A stretch of 33,876 nt of DNA from an uncultured Myxococcales bacterium (GTDB lineage: Bacteria > Myxococcota_A > UBA9042): assembly GCA_903850505.1 (NCBI GenBank), contig CAINLT010000474.1, positions 1 to 33,876 of the forward strand, given 5' to 3'. A program made the position numbers and the translations under genes. The notes below the pieces were generated by a model that was given only the letters and a program-made list of their open reading frames with translations, was not told where the DNA came from and did not search any database. Each line of letters opens with the position of its first letter. Position 1 is the first letter of the stretch. Shown one piece after another: positions 1 to 7,515 of this stretch.

Positions 1-119
1 CCAAGAACTTTGGCCGCAAATCCCTGAAGGAAATCAAAGATATCCTGACGGAGATGGGCCTCGGCCTCGGGATGCACATCGAAGGGTTTGACCCGGAGAA
101 GGGCCCGCCGGCGGCGTAA
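1..119 (+). CDS. rpoA: RNA polymerase alpha subunit, C-terminal end (partial)
   Basis: The reading frame is open from base 3 to the TAA at 117-119 and gives 38 residues beginning [15 protein letters not shown] and ending in GPPAA. The [11 protein letters not shown]...MGLxLGM pattern is the last helix-hairpin-helix part of the alpha C-terminal domain, which contacts promoter UP elements and activators. The gene start lies outside the window. It is followed 85 bases later by rplQ, the usual order at the end of the bacterial alpha operon. Identification is firm despite the short length. Confidence 0.93.
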   Translation, partial: KNFGRKSLKEIKDILTEMGLGLGMHIEGFDPEKGPPAA

Positions 120-204
120 GGTTTGCGGCGCGCCGGCCAACTGTGCTGGCGAGTTGCTGTTGTGTTTGCAATCGGTTCTGAGAACTAGCGAGCGTGAGGA
201 AGTT

Positions 205-555
205 ATGCGTCACAAGAAAAGTGGAAATCGTCTGAGCCGTGAAACGTCGCACCGCCGCTCGATGCTGTTGAACCTGTGCAAGTCGCTCATCGAGCACGAG
301 CGCATCACGACGACCGACGCGAAGGCCAAAGAGCTGCGCGCGTGGATCGAGCCGCTGATCACCTTGGGCAAGGAAGATTCGGTGCACCGTCGCCGTCTGG
401 CCTTCGCCAAGCTGCGTGACAACGGTCTGGTTGCCAAGCTGTTCAACGAGCTGGGCAAGAAGTACGCGGGCCGTCCGGGTGGCTATACGCGCACCCTGAA
501 GCTCGGTCAGCGCTCGGGCGACGCCGCCCATATCTCGATCATCGAGTTCGTTTAG
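205..555 (+). CDS. rplQ: 50S ribosomal protein L17
   Basis: This encodes a 116-residue protein starting [20 protein letters not shown], the conserved L17 start. The LxxHExIxTTxAKAKELR segment and the GGYTRxxKL...RxGDAAxxxxIEFV ending are also typical. L17 is a large-subunit protein near the peptide exit tunnel. The frame is open further upstream, to an ATG at 88, but that would overlap rpoA and the family begins at MRHKK. The ATG at 205 has GAGGA at 196-200, four bases before it. The length fits the short bacterial form. It is probably cotranscribed with rpoA. Confidence 0.97.
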   Translation: MRHKKSGNRLSRETSHRRSMLLNLCKSLIEHERITTTDAKAKELRAWIEPLITLGKEDSVHRRRLAFAKLRDNGLVAKLFNELGKKYAGRPGGYTRTLKLGQRSGDAAHISIIEFV

Positions 556-599
556 TTCGAGCCGGCTCTGCGGCCCCGTGGCGTTCGCGCCCGGGAGCC

Positions 600-623
600 G
601 CGGCTGGTGCGGCCGCCTTTTTT
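600..623 (+). terminator. candidate intrinsic terminator after rplQ
   Basis: A five-base GC stem (GCGGC at 600-604 pairing with GCCGC at 612-616, seven-base loop) is followed after one C by six T residues at 618-623. It sits 45 bases past the rplQ stop, between convergent genes. The stem is short, so efficiency is uncertain. The opposite strand lacks a T tract. Confidence 0.5.
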
Positions 624-664
624 GCCCGCGCCAACGGCTGTGACTTACCGGCTTGCCGGAGACG

Positions 665-1342
665 CTATTCTGGGGTGTGCCACTTGTAGCCGACCCCGTG
701 AACCGTTGTCAGGCTCTCGGCAATCTGCCCCAGATGCACCCGCAGCCGCCGCACGTGGATATCCACGGTTCGCGGTCCACCGGCGTAATCTCGCCCCCAA
801 ACGGCGTCGAGCAGGGCCTCGCGCGTGAATGCCCGCCCGGTGTTCTGCACCAGGTGGCGCAGCAGCGCGAATTCCTGTGGCGTCGTCGGCATCGCGACCC
901 CGCGCACGACGGCTTGCCGCCCGCGCAGGTCGATCGTCAGTTGTCCCGACCGCAGCAGGGACTCGCGCTCCGGCCGATGCCGCAAGGCGCGCTCGATTCG
1001 CGCGGCCGCTTCTTCACGCGGAAAGCCGCGGAGCACAAAGTCGTGGCAGGATAGTTGCGCTGCAACGTGGCAGCGCTCAGGATCCAGCACCAGCAGCCAC
1101 GGTACCGCGGCGAGCACTGGATGGCTCGCCAAGGCAGGTCCCAAGCTGGTGACGCTGCGCAACGGCGCGGGTTCGATGATGACGAGGTCGGGCGGCATGG
1201 CAATTGGACAGTCAAACCAGGCGCCGTGGAAGCCGCGAACCGTCACCTCATGGCCAAGCGGCGCGAGCGCGGCGCGCATCGGCGAGGTCTGGGCAAGTTC
1301 GGTAAACAGGAAGATGCGCTTCACAGCCGCCAACCCTAGCAT
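665..1342 (-). CDS. OmpR/PhoB-type regulator with a degenerate receiver domain
   Basis: This is a two-domain regulator of 225 residues from the ATG. Residues about 8-118 have the receiver layout, but its chemistry is missing. The acidic pair is T14-E15, the phosphoacceptor is E57 in PPDLVIIEPAP where the family has Asp, and the switch Lys-Pro is R105-G106. Residues about 130-222 are a clear winged-helix DNA-binding domain (TTPQEFALLRHL, RTVDIHVRRLR, HGVGYKW). It probably acts without His-Asp phosphotransfer, possibly as a constitutive or partner-controlled factor. No sensor kinase gene is adjacent. The ATG at 1342 has no evident ribosome site. A GTG at 1324 with AGGG upstream, giving MKRIFLF, is an attractive alternative and leaves more room for the divergent lnt promoter. 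Target genes are unknown; lnt is the obvious candidate. Confidence 0.88.
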   Translation of the reverse strand: MLGLAAVKRIFLFTELAQTSPMRAALAPLGHEVTVRGFHGAWFDCPIAMPPDLVIIEPAPLRSVTSLGPALASHPVLAAVPWLLVLDPERCHVAAQLSCHDFVLRGFPREEAAARIERALRHRPERESLLRSGQLTIDLRGRQAVVRGVAMPTTPQEFALLRHLVQNTGRAFTREALLDAVWGRDYAGGPRTVDIHVRRLRVHLGQIAESLTTVHGVGYKWHTPE

Positions 1343-1351
1343 GAGGCTGCG

Positions 1352-2959
1352 ATGATGGCCAAGCGCGCGTCCCTACAGTGGCGTTTCTGGGCGCCAGCGG
1401 TGGCGTCGGCGGCCTTGGCGATGCTGTCCTTTCCGCCCTTTGACCTGTGGTTCCTCGCGTTCGTCGCGTGGTTGCCGCTGCTCCTGTGGCTGCCCCAGCA
1501 GAATCCGTCGCCCAAGCAGGCGTTTCAGGCGGGCTGGCTGGCTGGCTCGCTCCTGCACTTCGTCTTCTATTGGTGGCTCATCCACACGATGCAGGCGATG
1601 AGCGGCTTCCCGTGGCTCCTCGCGCTGCTCGTTCACGTTATCTACGCGACGGCGATGGGGCTCCATCAGGGGCTCGCGCTCTGGTTTGTGCGTTCGCTGG
1701 TGCCCACCGGTCCGACTTCCGTGCTCCGCGCCACCGGACGTGCGCTCGCAGTGGGCACGATCTGGGCGAGCGTCGAGTTCGCCGTTCCCTACCTCTTCCC
1801 GTGGTACCAGGGCAACGCGTTCTTCCGCATGCCGATCTTCGCGCAGCTCGCGGACATCGTCGGGATTCCCGGCGTGTCGTTGGTGTGCCTGACGGTGACG
1901 AGCCTGTTGGCGCAGACGTTTGCCCGCAAGCCGTTCCGCGTGCAGCTGGTGGCGCCGCTGGCGGTCATCTTGGCGCTGTGGCTGGGTTATGGGCAGCTGC
2001 GGATCGCGCAGGTGGACGCGGCGCCAGTGCAGAAGACGCTGCGGACGCTGGTCGTCCAGGGCAACGCGACGTTGCAGGAGAAGCTGTCGGAGGGCATGAA
2101 GCGCCTGGGGATGCTGGCGCGCCCGGAGCGGTTGACGCGGGCGCAGGACATGACGGACGTTGACCTCGTGATTTGGCCGGAAGGGACGCTGCCGTTCTTC
2201 TGGGTCGAGGATCCGGTCGGCGACAAGGAACCCGGCAAGCCGGCGCAGAAGACGCGCGCGCCGCAGATCCTGCGCGATGTGAAGTGGCGCGTGCTGCAGC
2301 TGGAAAAGGTGATTCAGCGACCGCTCCTGACCGGCTCGCTGCGGCGGCCCGAGATGCTGTGGACGGAAGAGGCGCGGAACTCCGCGATCCTGTTCCGGCC
2401 CGATGGCACGCACCAGTACTACGACAAGAAGATCCTGCTGCCGTTTGGCGAGTACTTGCCGGGCACGTCGGTGTTTCCGGCGCTGAAAGAGTCGATTCCG
2501 GGCGTGTCGCACATGGATCCGGGTGAGCTGTCCGGGCGGATGGACGTCGCGGGCGTCAAGCTGCTGGTCAACATCTGCTACGAGGCGCTGTATCCGGCGT
2601 TCCTGCGGGCAGAAGGTGCGGATGCGGACGTGCTCGTCAACTTGACCAATGACATCTGGTTTGGCCCCGATCCGGCGCCGACGGACCACTTGATGGTGCA
2701 AACCGCGCGGCCGATTGAGCTGCGGCGGCCCTTGGTGCGTTCGACCGTGACCGGCGTGACGGTGTACGTCGACGCGGCGGGAAGAATGCATGAACCGACC
2801 GACCTGAACGTGGAGGCCGTGCGCCGCTGGCAAGTGCCGGTCAAAGCGCTGGAAAGCCCGTATCGTCTGTGGGGCGATGCGCCGATGTGGCTCCTGACCG
2901 CCGGTGTGCTGGCGGCGGCCGTCTGGCGGCGGAAATCCTTGACATCGCAGGCTGGCTAG
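1352..2959 (+). CDS. lnt: apolipoprotein N-acyltransferase
   Basis: Lnt adds the third acyl chain to the N-terminal cysteine of diacylated lipoproteins at the outer face of the inner membrane. The 535-residue length fits the family. Residues 1 to about 225 are a multi-helix membrane region (FWAPAVASAALAMLSFPPF, then several hydrophobic spans). Residues about 230-500 are the nitrilase-like domain, with the Glu-Lys-Cys triad visible as E277 (IWPEGTLP), K359 (YYDKKILLPFGEYLP) and C409 (NICYEALYP). The family motif NLTNDIWFG is also present, and a last hydrophobic span near the C terminus re-anchors the protein. GAGG lies five bases before ATG 1352; ATG 1355 is also possible. It is the first gene of a tight operon ending with an ABC exporter, and is divergent from the regulator at 665-1342. 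Confidence 0.96.
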   Translation: MMAKRASLQWRFWAPAVASAALAMLSFPPFDLWFLAFVAWLPLLLWLPQQNPSPKQAFQAGWLAGSLLHFVFYWWLIHTMQAMSGFPWLLALLVHVIYATAMGLHQGLALWFVRSLVPTGPTSVLRATGRALAVGTIWASVEFAVPYLFPWYQGNAFFRMPIFAQLADIVGIPGVSLVCLTVTSLLAQTFARKPFRVQLVAPLAVILALWLGYGQLRIAQVDAAPVQKTLRTLVVQGNATLQEKLSEGMKRLGMLARPERLTRAQDMTDVDLVIWPEGTLPFFWVEDPVGDKEPGKPAQKTRAPQILRDVKWRVLQLEKVIQRPLLTGSLRRPEMLWTEEARNSAILFRPDGTHQYYDKKILLPFGEYLPGTSVFPALKESIPGVSHMDPGELSGRMDVAGVKLLVNICYEALYPAFLRAEGADADVLVNLTNDIWFGPDPAPTDHLMVQTARPIELRRPLVRSTVTGVTVYVDAAGRMHEPTDLNVEAVRRWQVPVKALESPYRLWGDAPMWLLTAGVLAAAVWRRKSLTSQAG

Positions 2960-2998
2960 CCTACTCCCCCGCTTCTTCCCTTGAACCCGAGAACGACC

Positions 2999-4093
2999 AT
3001 GTCCGCGCCCAACATTCCTCTGAAGCCCAAGCCCAAGCGGCCCGCGAAACGCAAGAACCTTGCCGATCTGGGCGAGCGCCTCAACAAATTCCTCGCGAAT
3101 GCGTCGGCGCTATCCCGGCGCGCGGCGGAGGAGCTGATCACCCAGGGCCGCGTCGAGATCGACGGCAAGCTGATCACGGACCTCGGCGCGCGGGTCGATC
3201 CGACCAAGCAGGTCGTGACAGTCGACGGCGAGAAGCTCAAGCGCAAAGAAGGCCGGATGGCGATTGTGCTGAACAAGCCGGTTGGTTATCTGTGCACGAC
3301 GAGCGATCCGGAAGGTCGGCAGCTCGTGTACAAGCTCGTGCCGCAGGGCCTGGGCCTGCACACTGTCGGACGTCTCGACTTCAACACGGAAGGCGTGATT
3401 CTCCTGACGACCGATGGCGATCTGGCCGAGCGGCTGGGCCATGCGCGCTACAGCGTGCAGCGCGTGTACGAGGCGCGCGTGCGTGGCGTGCCGACCGAGG
3501 AGACGCTGGCCAAGCTGCGGCGCGGCGTGCGGCTGGAAGATGGTCCGGCGCGGGCGGAGAGCGCGGAAGTGTTCGCGCAGACCGACAAGAACGCCTGGGT
3601 GCGGCTCGTGCTCGTGGAAGGCCGCAATCGCGAAGTGCGGCGGCTCATGGAGCGCGTTGGCCATCCGGTGATGCGACTGCGGCGCTCGGCTTTTGCCGGC
3701 CTGACGACGCGCGGGCTCAAGCTCGGCGAATGGCGGACGCTGACGGAAGCGGAGATGGAGCAGCTGCAGACCCGTGGTCACGTCGGTTCGTTTGAACTGC
3801 CGCCCGATCCGCGGCGCAAAGGCCAGACCGGCGGGCAGAAGCGCGTGACGCGCAAGGCGATTACGCAGCGTGGTCCCGCGGAGGCAATTGTGGAAGCGCC
3901 GGAGGTGCCTGGCCGCAAGCCGCGCCGCGTCACAGGCAAGCCGTCGCATGACTGGCAGCCGCCGGCCGCGCCGACCAAGAAGAAAGGCCCGACGCAGCGT
4001 CCGCGTCCAGAAGCCGTCGAGCGCACGACCGATGGTCGGCGCCGGTCCAACGTTCGCGAAAATGGCGCGCGCGGCCGTACGCCATCGAGGTAG
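2999..4093 (+). CDS. rluB: 23S rRNA pseudouridine synthase, RluB/RsuA family
   Basis: This 364-residue enzyme of the RsuA/RluB/E/F family converts a specific rRNA uridine to pseudouridine. An S4 RNA-binding domain occupies residues about 20-80 (ERLNKFLANASALSRRAAEE...VEIDG). The catalytic domain follows, with the conserved GRLDFNTEG motif whose Asp is D127, then the RNREVRRLMERVGHPVMRLRR segment near residue 210. After about residue 260 there is a long basic Pro/Arg/Lys-rich tail, often seen in high-GC RluB proteins and probably unstructured. The frame is open to a TTG at 2981, but the ATG at 2999 gives the normal start (MSAPNIPLKPKPK). RluB (position 2605 in E. coli numbering) is the best guess; RluE or RluF cannot be excluded. 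It begins 39 bases after lnt and ends 3 bases before the next gene. Confidence 0.9.
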   Translation: MSAPNIPLKPKPKRPAKRKNLADLGERLNKFLANASALSRRAAEELITQGRVEIDGKLITDLGARVDPTKQVVTVDGEKLKRKEGRMAIVLNKPVGYLCTTSDPEGRQLVYKLVPQGLGLHTVGRLDFNTEGVILLTTDGDLAERLGHARYSVQRVYEARVRGVPTEETLAKLRRGVRLEDGPARAESAEVFAQTDKNAWVRLVLVEGRNREVRRLMERVGHPVMRLRRSAFAGLTTRGLKLGEWRTLTEAEMEQLQTRGHVGSFELPPDPRRKGQTGGQKRVTRKAITQRGPAEAIVEAPEVPGRKPRRVTGKPSHDWQPPAAPTKKKGPTQRPRPEAVERTTDGRRRSNVRENGARGRTPSR

Positions 4094-4096
4094 CAC

Positions 4097-5200
4097 ATGA
4101 TTCCGTCCCGCGTTGCCTGTGTCGTGGGCGCCCGGCCCAACTTCATGAAAGTCGCGCCCGTGTACGCCGCGCTGACCCGCGCCGGTTTTGCGACGCGGCT
4201 TGTCCACACGGGCCAACACTACGACGCCAAGATGTCCTCGGTCTTCTTTGACGACCTCGGCATGCCGCGACCGGACGCGTTCCTTGGCGTCGGTTCAGGC
4301 AACCACGCGGAGCAGACGGCGGCGATCCTGCAGAAGTTCGATGCTGACGTCGCGGAGTGGCAGCCCGATCTGGTGCTTGTCGCCGGCGACGTCAATTCCA
4401 CCATCGCGTGCGCACTGGTCGCAGCCAAGCGCAACATCGCCGTGGGCCACATCGAGGCTGGGCTGCGGTCGCGCGATTGGACGATGCCGGAGGAGGTCAA
4501 CCGCGTGCTGACCGACGCGTGCTCGGACATGCTGTTGACGCCATCCCGGGACGCCGACGACAACCTGCGCGCCGAGGGCGTGGCCGATTGGCGGATCCAT
4601 TTCATCGGGAATTGCATGATCGATAGCCTGCGGACGCACCTCGCGCGCGCCCGTGAGCTGCAAACGCCGCAGTCGCTCGGCCTGACCCCCGGGAAATACG
4701 CGGTGGCGACGCTGCACCGGCCGTCGAACGTCGATGAGCCGGAGCGGCTTGCGGAAATCCTGCGGGCGTTGGGCGACGTGGCGCGCGACGTGCCCGTGCT
4801 CTTTCCGATTCATCCGCGGACGCAGAAGCGGATCGATGACGCGGGCTTGCAAGTGCCGCGCGACGTGCGTCTCGTCGAGCCGATGGGCTACCTGCAGTTC
4901 CTCGGCACGATGGCCGACGCGCAGGTGCTCGTGACGGATTCTGGCGGCATCCAGGAAGAAACGACCGCGCTCGGCGTGCCGTGCCTGACGCTGCGGGCCA
5001 ACACGGAGCGGCCGATTACCGTGTCGGAAGGCACCAATATTCTGCTGGGTCTGGATCCGGCGACGATCGCGCCCGCGGTGGCGGAGATTCGCGCCGGCCG
5101 TTCCAAGCAGGGCCGCGTGCCGGAAGGCTGGGATGGCCACGCGGCGGATCGGGTGGTCGACAAGCTGCGCGCCGGCATCCGCACGCTGCGCGAGGGCTGA
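4097..5200 (+). CDS. wecB: UDP-N-acetylglucosamine 2-epimerase (non-hydrolysing)
   Basis: This 367-residue cytosolic enzyme interconverts UDP-GlcNAc and UDP-ManNAc, a precursor for surface polysaccharides. The family start VGARPNFMKVAPVYAAL and HTGQHYD are present. The catalytic neighbourhood is intact, with D98 in AGDVNST, E120 in GHIEAGLRS, the MPEEVNR acidic pair followed by R136, and the ATLHRPSNVD histidine motif. The nucleotide-binding TDSGGIQEE and LRxNTERP motifs close the second Rossmann-like domain. One small deviation is GNCMIDSL, where the family usually has a branched residue in place of Cys. It starts three bases after the rluB stop and ends three bases before the next gene, so it is inside the operon. 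No WecC-like dehydrogenase is visible nearby, so the final glycan is unknown. Confidence 0.95.
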   Translation: MIPSRVACVVGARPNFMKVAPVYAALTRAGFATRLVHTGQHYDAKMSSVFFDDLGMPRPDAFLGVGSGNHAEQTAAILQKFDADVAEWQPDLVLVAGDVNSTIACALVAAKRNIAVGHIEAGLRSRDWTMPEEVNRVLTDACSDMLLTPSRDADDNLRAEGVADWRIHFIGNCMIDSLRTHLARARELQTPQSLGLTPGKYAVATLHRPSNVDEPERLAEILRALGDVARDVPVLFPIHPRTQKRIDDAGLQVPRDVRLVEPMGYLQFLGTMADAQVLVTDSGGIQEETTALGVPCLTLRANTERPITVSEGTNILLGLDPATIAPAVAEIRAGRSKQGRVPEGWDGHAADRVVDKLRAGIRTLREG

Positions 5201-5203
5201 GCG

Positions 5204-6814
5204 ATGGCGGACAAGACCGCACCGCGCCGACGGCTGTATTGGCTCATCGCGATCCTGCTGCTGGTCGGCGTCGGCTTTGGCTTGGGCGCCTGGCTGACGT
5301 GGCGGCACGAGCATCTGCCGGCCGTGTCGCTGGCGAGTCAGGTGCCGGTCAAGGCGGACGCTGTTGTGTGGCTGGATCGCCTGGACTTGGCGGCCCGCGG
5401 CCTGCGCCGGCTCACCGATCGCGTGGAAGGTGCGCGCGGCGTGCGCGAGGCGCTCGCGGTGCTTGCGGACGTGGATCCGCTCGACAGCGACGCCGTGGCA
5501 AAAGTGGGACTGCGGCCGGATGCCGGCGCGGCGCTGTTCCGCTGGCAGGATGCGCTGTGGCTGGCGCTGCCGGTTGACGGCGACAAGGGCGCGCAACATG
5601 TTCAAACGGTGCTCAAACGCCGCGGCTACGCGGTGGCAGGCCAGAATCCGTGGCAGGTGATGGACCGGCAGGACGCGCACAAGCAGGTGGCGGAGATGCG
5701 CCTGAAGGACGGCATCCTGCTGCTCCAGTGGCCCATCGCGGCCAAGCCTGCGACGTTTGCGGACTACGATGCCGCGGCCAAGCGTGCGACGCTGACCGGC
5801 GACAAGGGCGAACTGCACGCGCAAATCCAGGTCGTCGCGGACGGTCCCGAGCTGACGGCGATTCACGGGCTCCTGGGGCCGGCCAACCTGGTGCTGGGCG
5901 GCCTGCTGGACCGGATCGAGCGCTTGGACGCGGACCTGCAATTGGACGTGCCGCAGCCGCAGTTGCATGTGCGCCTTGCGAGCAAGCCGGGAGCGCTCGC
6001 GGACATCGCAGACTACCATGTGCGGTTCCTGCCCGACGCGCCGGGCGCGCTGCTGGATTTGGGCCAGCTGCTGCCGGACGAGACGCCGCTCCTGCTGCGG
6101 GCGCGGCTCAATCCCGCCCTGATCGGGCTGGTGCCGCAGGGGTTGCGCGATGCGTTCCTGCCCGCGACGGCGCTGGGCGCATGGCACCCGGCGTTGAACG
6201 GCGTCGATTTTCAGCGCAGCGTGCTGGGCATTTGGGACGGGCAGGTCGCGCTGGTCCTGCTGGGCGTTGCGGACGACCTGCCGTTGGATCCCAGCGGGTG
6301 GGCGCAGCGGTCGTGGCGCAAGGATTTGCGGTTCGCGCTCGCGTTCAGCGCGCGCACGGACACGGAGGCGGACACGCTGGTGCAGACGCTGCGGGCGGCG
6401 CTGGAGACGAGCGCCGACAAGCCAACGACCGCGCAGTTTCGCGATTGGGCTGGGTTCGCCATCGCGATGCCGGATGCGCCATGGTGGCTGCTGCGCCACG
6501 GGCGGCATCTGGCGCTGGTGTCGGGGCGCGGCGAGGGCGAGGATCTCGCGCGCGTCGCGACGGGCAAGTTCCCGGATTTGCACGCGGCGGCGACGGCGCA
6601 GGTTGAGAAGTCGCTTGTCGATGGCGCAGGGCGCTGGGCAGGCGCGCTGATTGAGACGCCGCGGGTTGCCCGTGCGCTGCGTCGCCGCGGTGTGCCGGAC
6701 TACGCGGTGCAGTTGCTGGCAGCGGTGCAGTCGCTCGCGGTCGGCGTGTCCCTGGATGCCGATGCGCTGACGCTGGAAGTGCAGTTGCGGCCAGCCGGGG
6801 AGGGCGCGCCATGA
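5204..6814 (+). CDS. membrane-anchored protein of unknown function
   Basis: This 536-residue protein is not recognised with certainty. A basic N terminus (TAPRRRLYW) leads into one strong transmembrane helix at about residues 12-35 (IAILLLVGVGFGLGAWL). The remaining 500 residues are Ala/Leu/Asp-rich, carry no cysteine cluster and should lie outside the cytoplasm. The segment after the helix (VPVKADAVVWLDRLD) resembles the start of DUF3352-like envelope proteins, but that similarity is weak. It lies three bases after wecB, and its TGA overlaps the ATG of the ABC ATPase gene (ATGA at 6811-6814), so the three products are probably made together. It may be an accessory periplasmic subunit of the FtsX-type exporter; that is inferred from position only. 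Confidence 0.8.
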   Translation: MADKTAPRRRLYWLIAILLLVGVGFGLGAWLTWRHEHLPAVSLASQVPVKADAVVWLDRLDLAARGLRRLTDRVEGARGVREALAVLADVDPLDSDAVAKVGLRPDAGAALFRWQDALWLALPVDGDKGAQHVQTVLKRRGYAVAGQNPWQVMDRQDAHKQVAEMRLKDGILLLQWPIAAKPATFADYDAAAKRATLTGDKGELHAQIQVVADGPELTAIHGLLGPANLVLGGLLDRIERLDADLQLDVPQPQLHVRLASKPGALADIADYHVRFLPDAPGALLDLGQLLPDETPLLLRARLNPALIGLVPQGLRDAFLPATALGAWHPALNGVDFQRSVLGIWDGQVALVLLGVADDLPLDPSGWAQRSWRKDLRFALAFSARTDTEADTLVQTLRAALETSADKPTTAQFRDWAGFAIAMPDAPWWLLRHGRHLALVSGRGEGEDLARVATGKFPDLHAAATAQVEKSLVDGAGRWAGALIETPRVARALRRRGVPDYAVQLLAAVQSLAVGVSLDADALTLEVQLRPAGEGAP

Positions 6815-7515
6815 CGACGACCGTCGCCGTTGCCGCGCGTGGCCTGCGTCGGCAGTTTCCGCTGGAAGGCGGGGGCATTGTCACGGCGCTCGATGGCGTC
6901 GACTTGCAGATCAACGCCGGGGAAATCGTCGCGATCGTCGGTCGCTCGGGCGCCGGCAAGTCCACGCTGCTCAACCTCATCGGCGCGATTGACCGCGGCT
7001 ACGAAGGCGAACTCGCGGTCTTTGGCCAGGAGCTGCGGCGCCTGAACGAACGGCAACTCGCGCGCTTTCGCAACCGGCAGATCGGTTTTGTGTTCCAGAG
7101 CTTCAACCTGCTGCCCGGGCTGACGGTCGGCGACAATGTGATGCTGCCGGCGTCCTTTGGCGCGGAGATGCCCGACACGATGGTGCGGACCCGCGCGCAC
7201 CATCTGCTGGACGAGGTGGGATTGGGCGATCGGTTTAACCAACCGCCCATGCAGCTTTCCGGCGGTGAACGGCAGCGCGTGGCGATCGCCCGTGCGCTGC
7301 TGCTGGAGCCGCCGTTGCTGGTGTGCGATGAACCGACGGGCAGCCTCGACACGGCGACGGCGGACCAAATCCTGCAGCTCTTTCAGGACATCCGGCAGAA
7401 GCGCGGAACGACGCTGGTCCTCGTCACGCACGATCCGGCGGTAGCCAAGTCGGCCGATCGGCTGGTGCGGCTGGAACGCGGCCGCATCGTCGGCACGACG
7501 CTGGAGGCGCCATGA
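6811..7515 (+). CDS. ABC transporter ATP-binding protein, LolD/MacB type
   Basis: This 234-residue ATPase has every nucleotide-binding motif intact: Walker [10 protein letters not shown] at 44-52, Q-loop in [14 protein letters not shown], signature LSGGERQR at 149-156, Walker B LLVCDEP at 169-175, SLD D-loop, and switch histidine H207. The [11 protein letters not shown] segment and the length are typical of the LolD/MacB/FtsE group, which works by mechanotransmission on FtsX-fold permeases rather than by opening a channel. Its start overlaps the preceding stop by four bases and its own stop overlaps the permease start (ATGA at 7512-7515), so it is translationally coupled to that permease. The substrate cannot be read from this subunit. 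Confidence 0.95.
   Translation: MTTTVAVAARGLRRQFPLEGGGIVTALDGVDLQINAGEIVAIVGRSGAGKSTLLNLIGAIDRGYEGELAVFGQELRRLNERQLARFRNRQIGFVFQSFNLLPGLTVGDNVMLPASFGAEMPDTMVRTRAHHLLDEVGLGDRFNQPPMQLSGGERQRVAIARALLLEPPLLVCDEPTGSLDTATADQILQLFQDIRQKRGTTLVLVTHDPAVAKSADRLVRLERGRIVGTTLEAP

Noticed and set aside
88..204. Longer start for L17 at 88
   Set aside because: It would overlap rpoA and add residues unknown in the family. The ATG at 205 has a ribosome site and the conserved MRHKK start.
4295..6583. Minus-strand open frame of 762 residues across the epimerase and anchored-protein genes
   Set aside because: It spans two confident plus-strand genes and has antisense-like composition.
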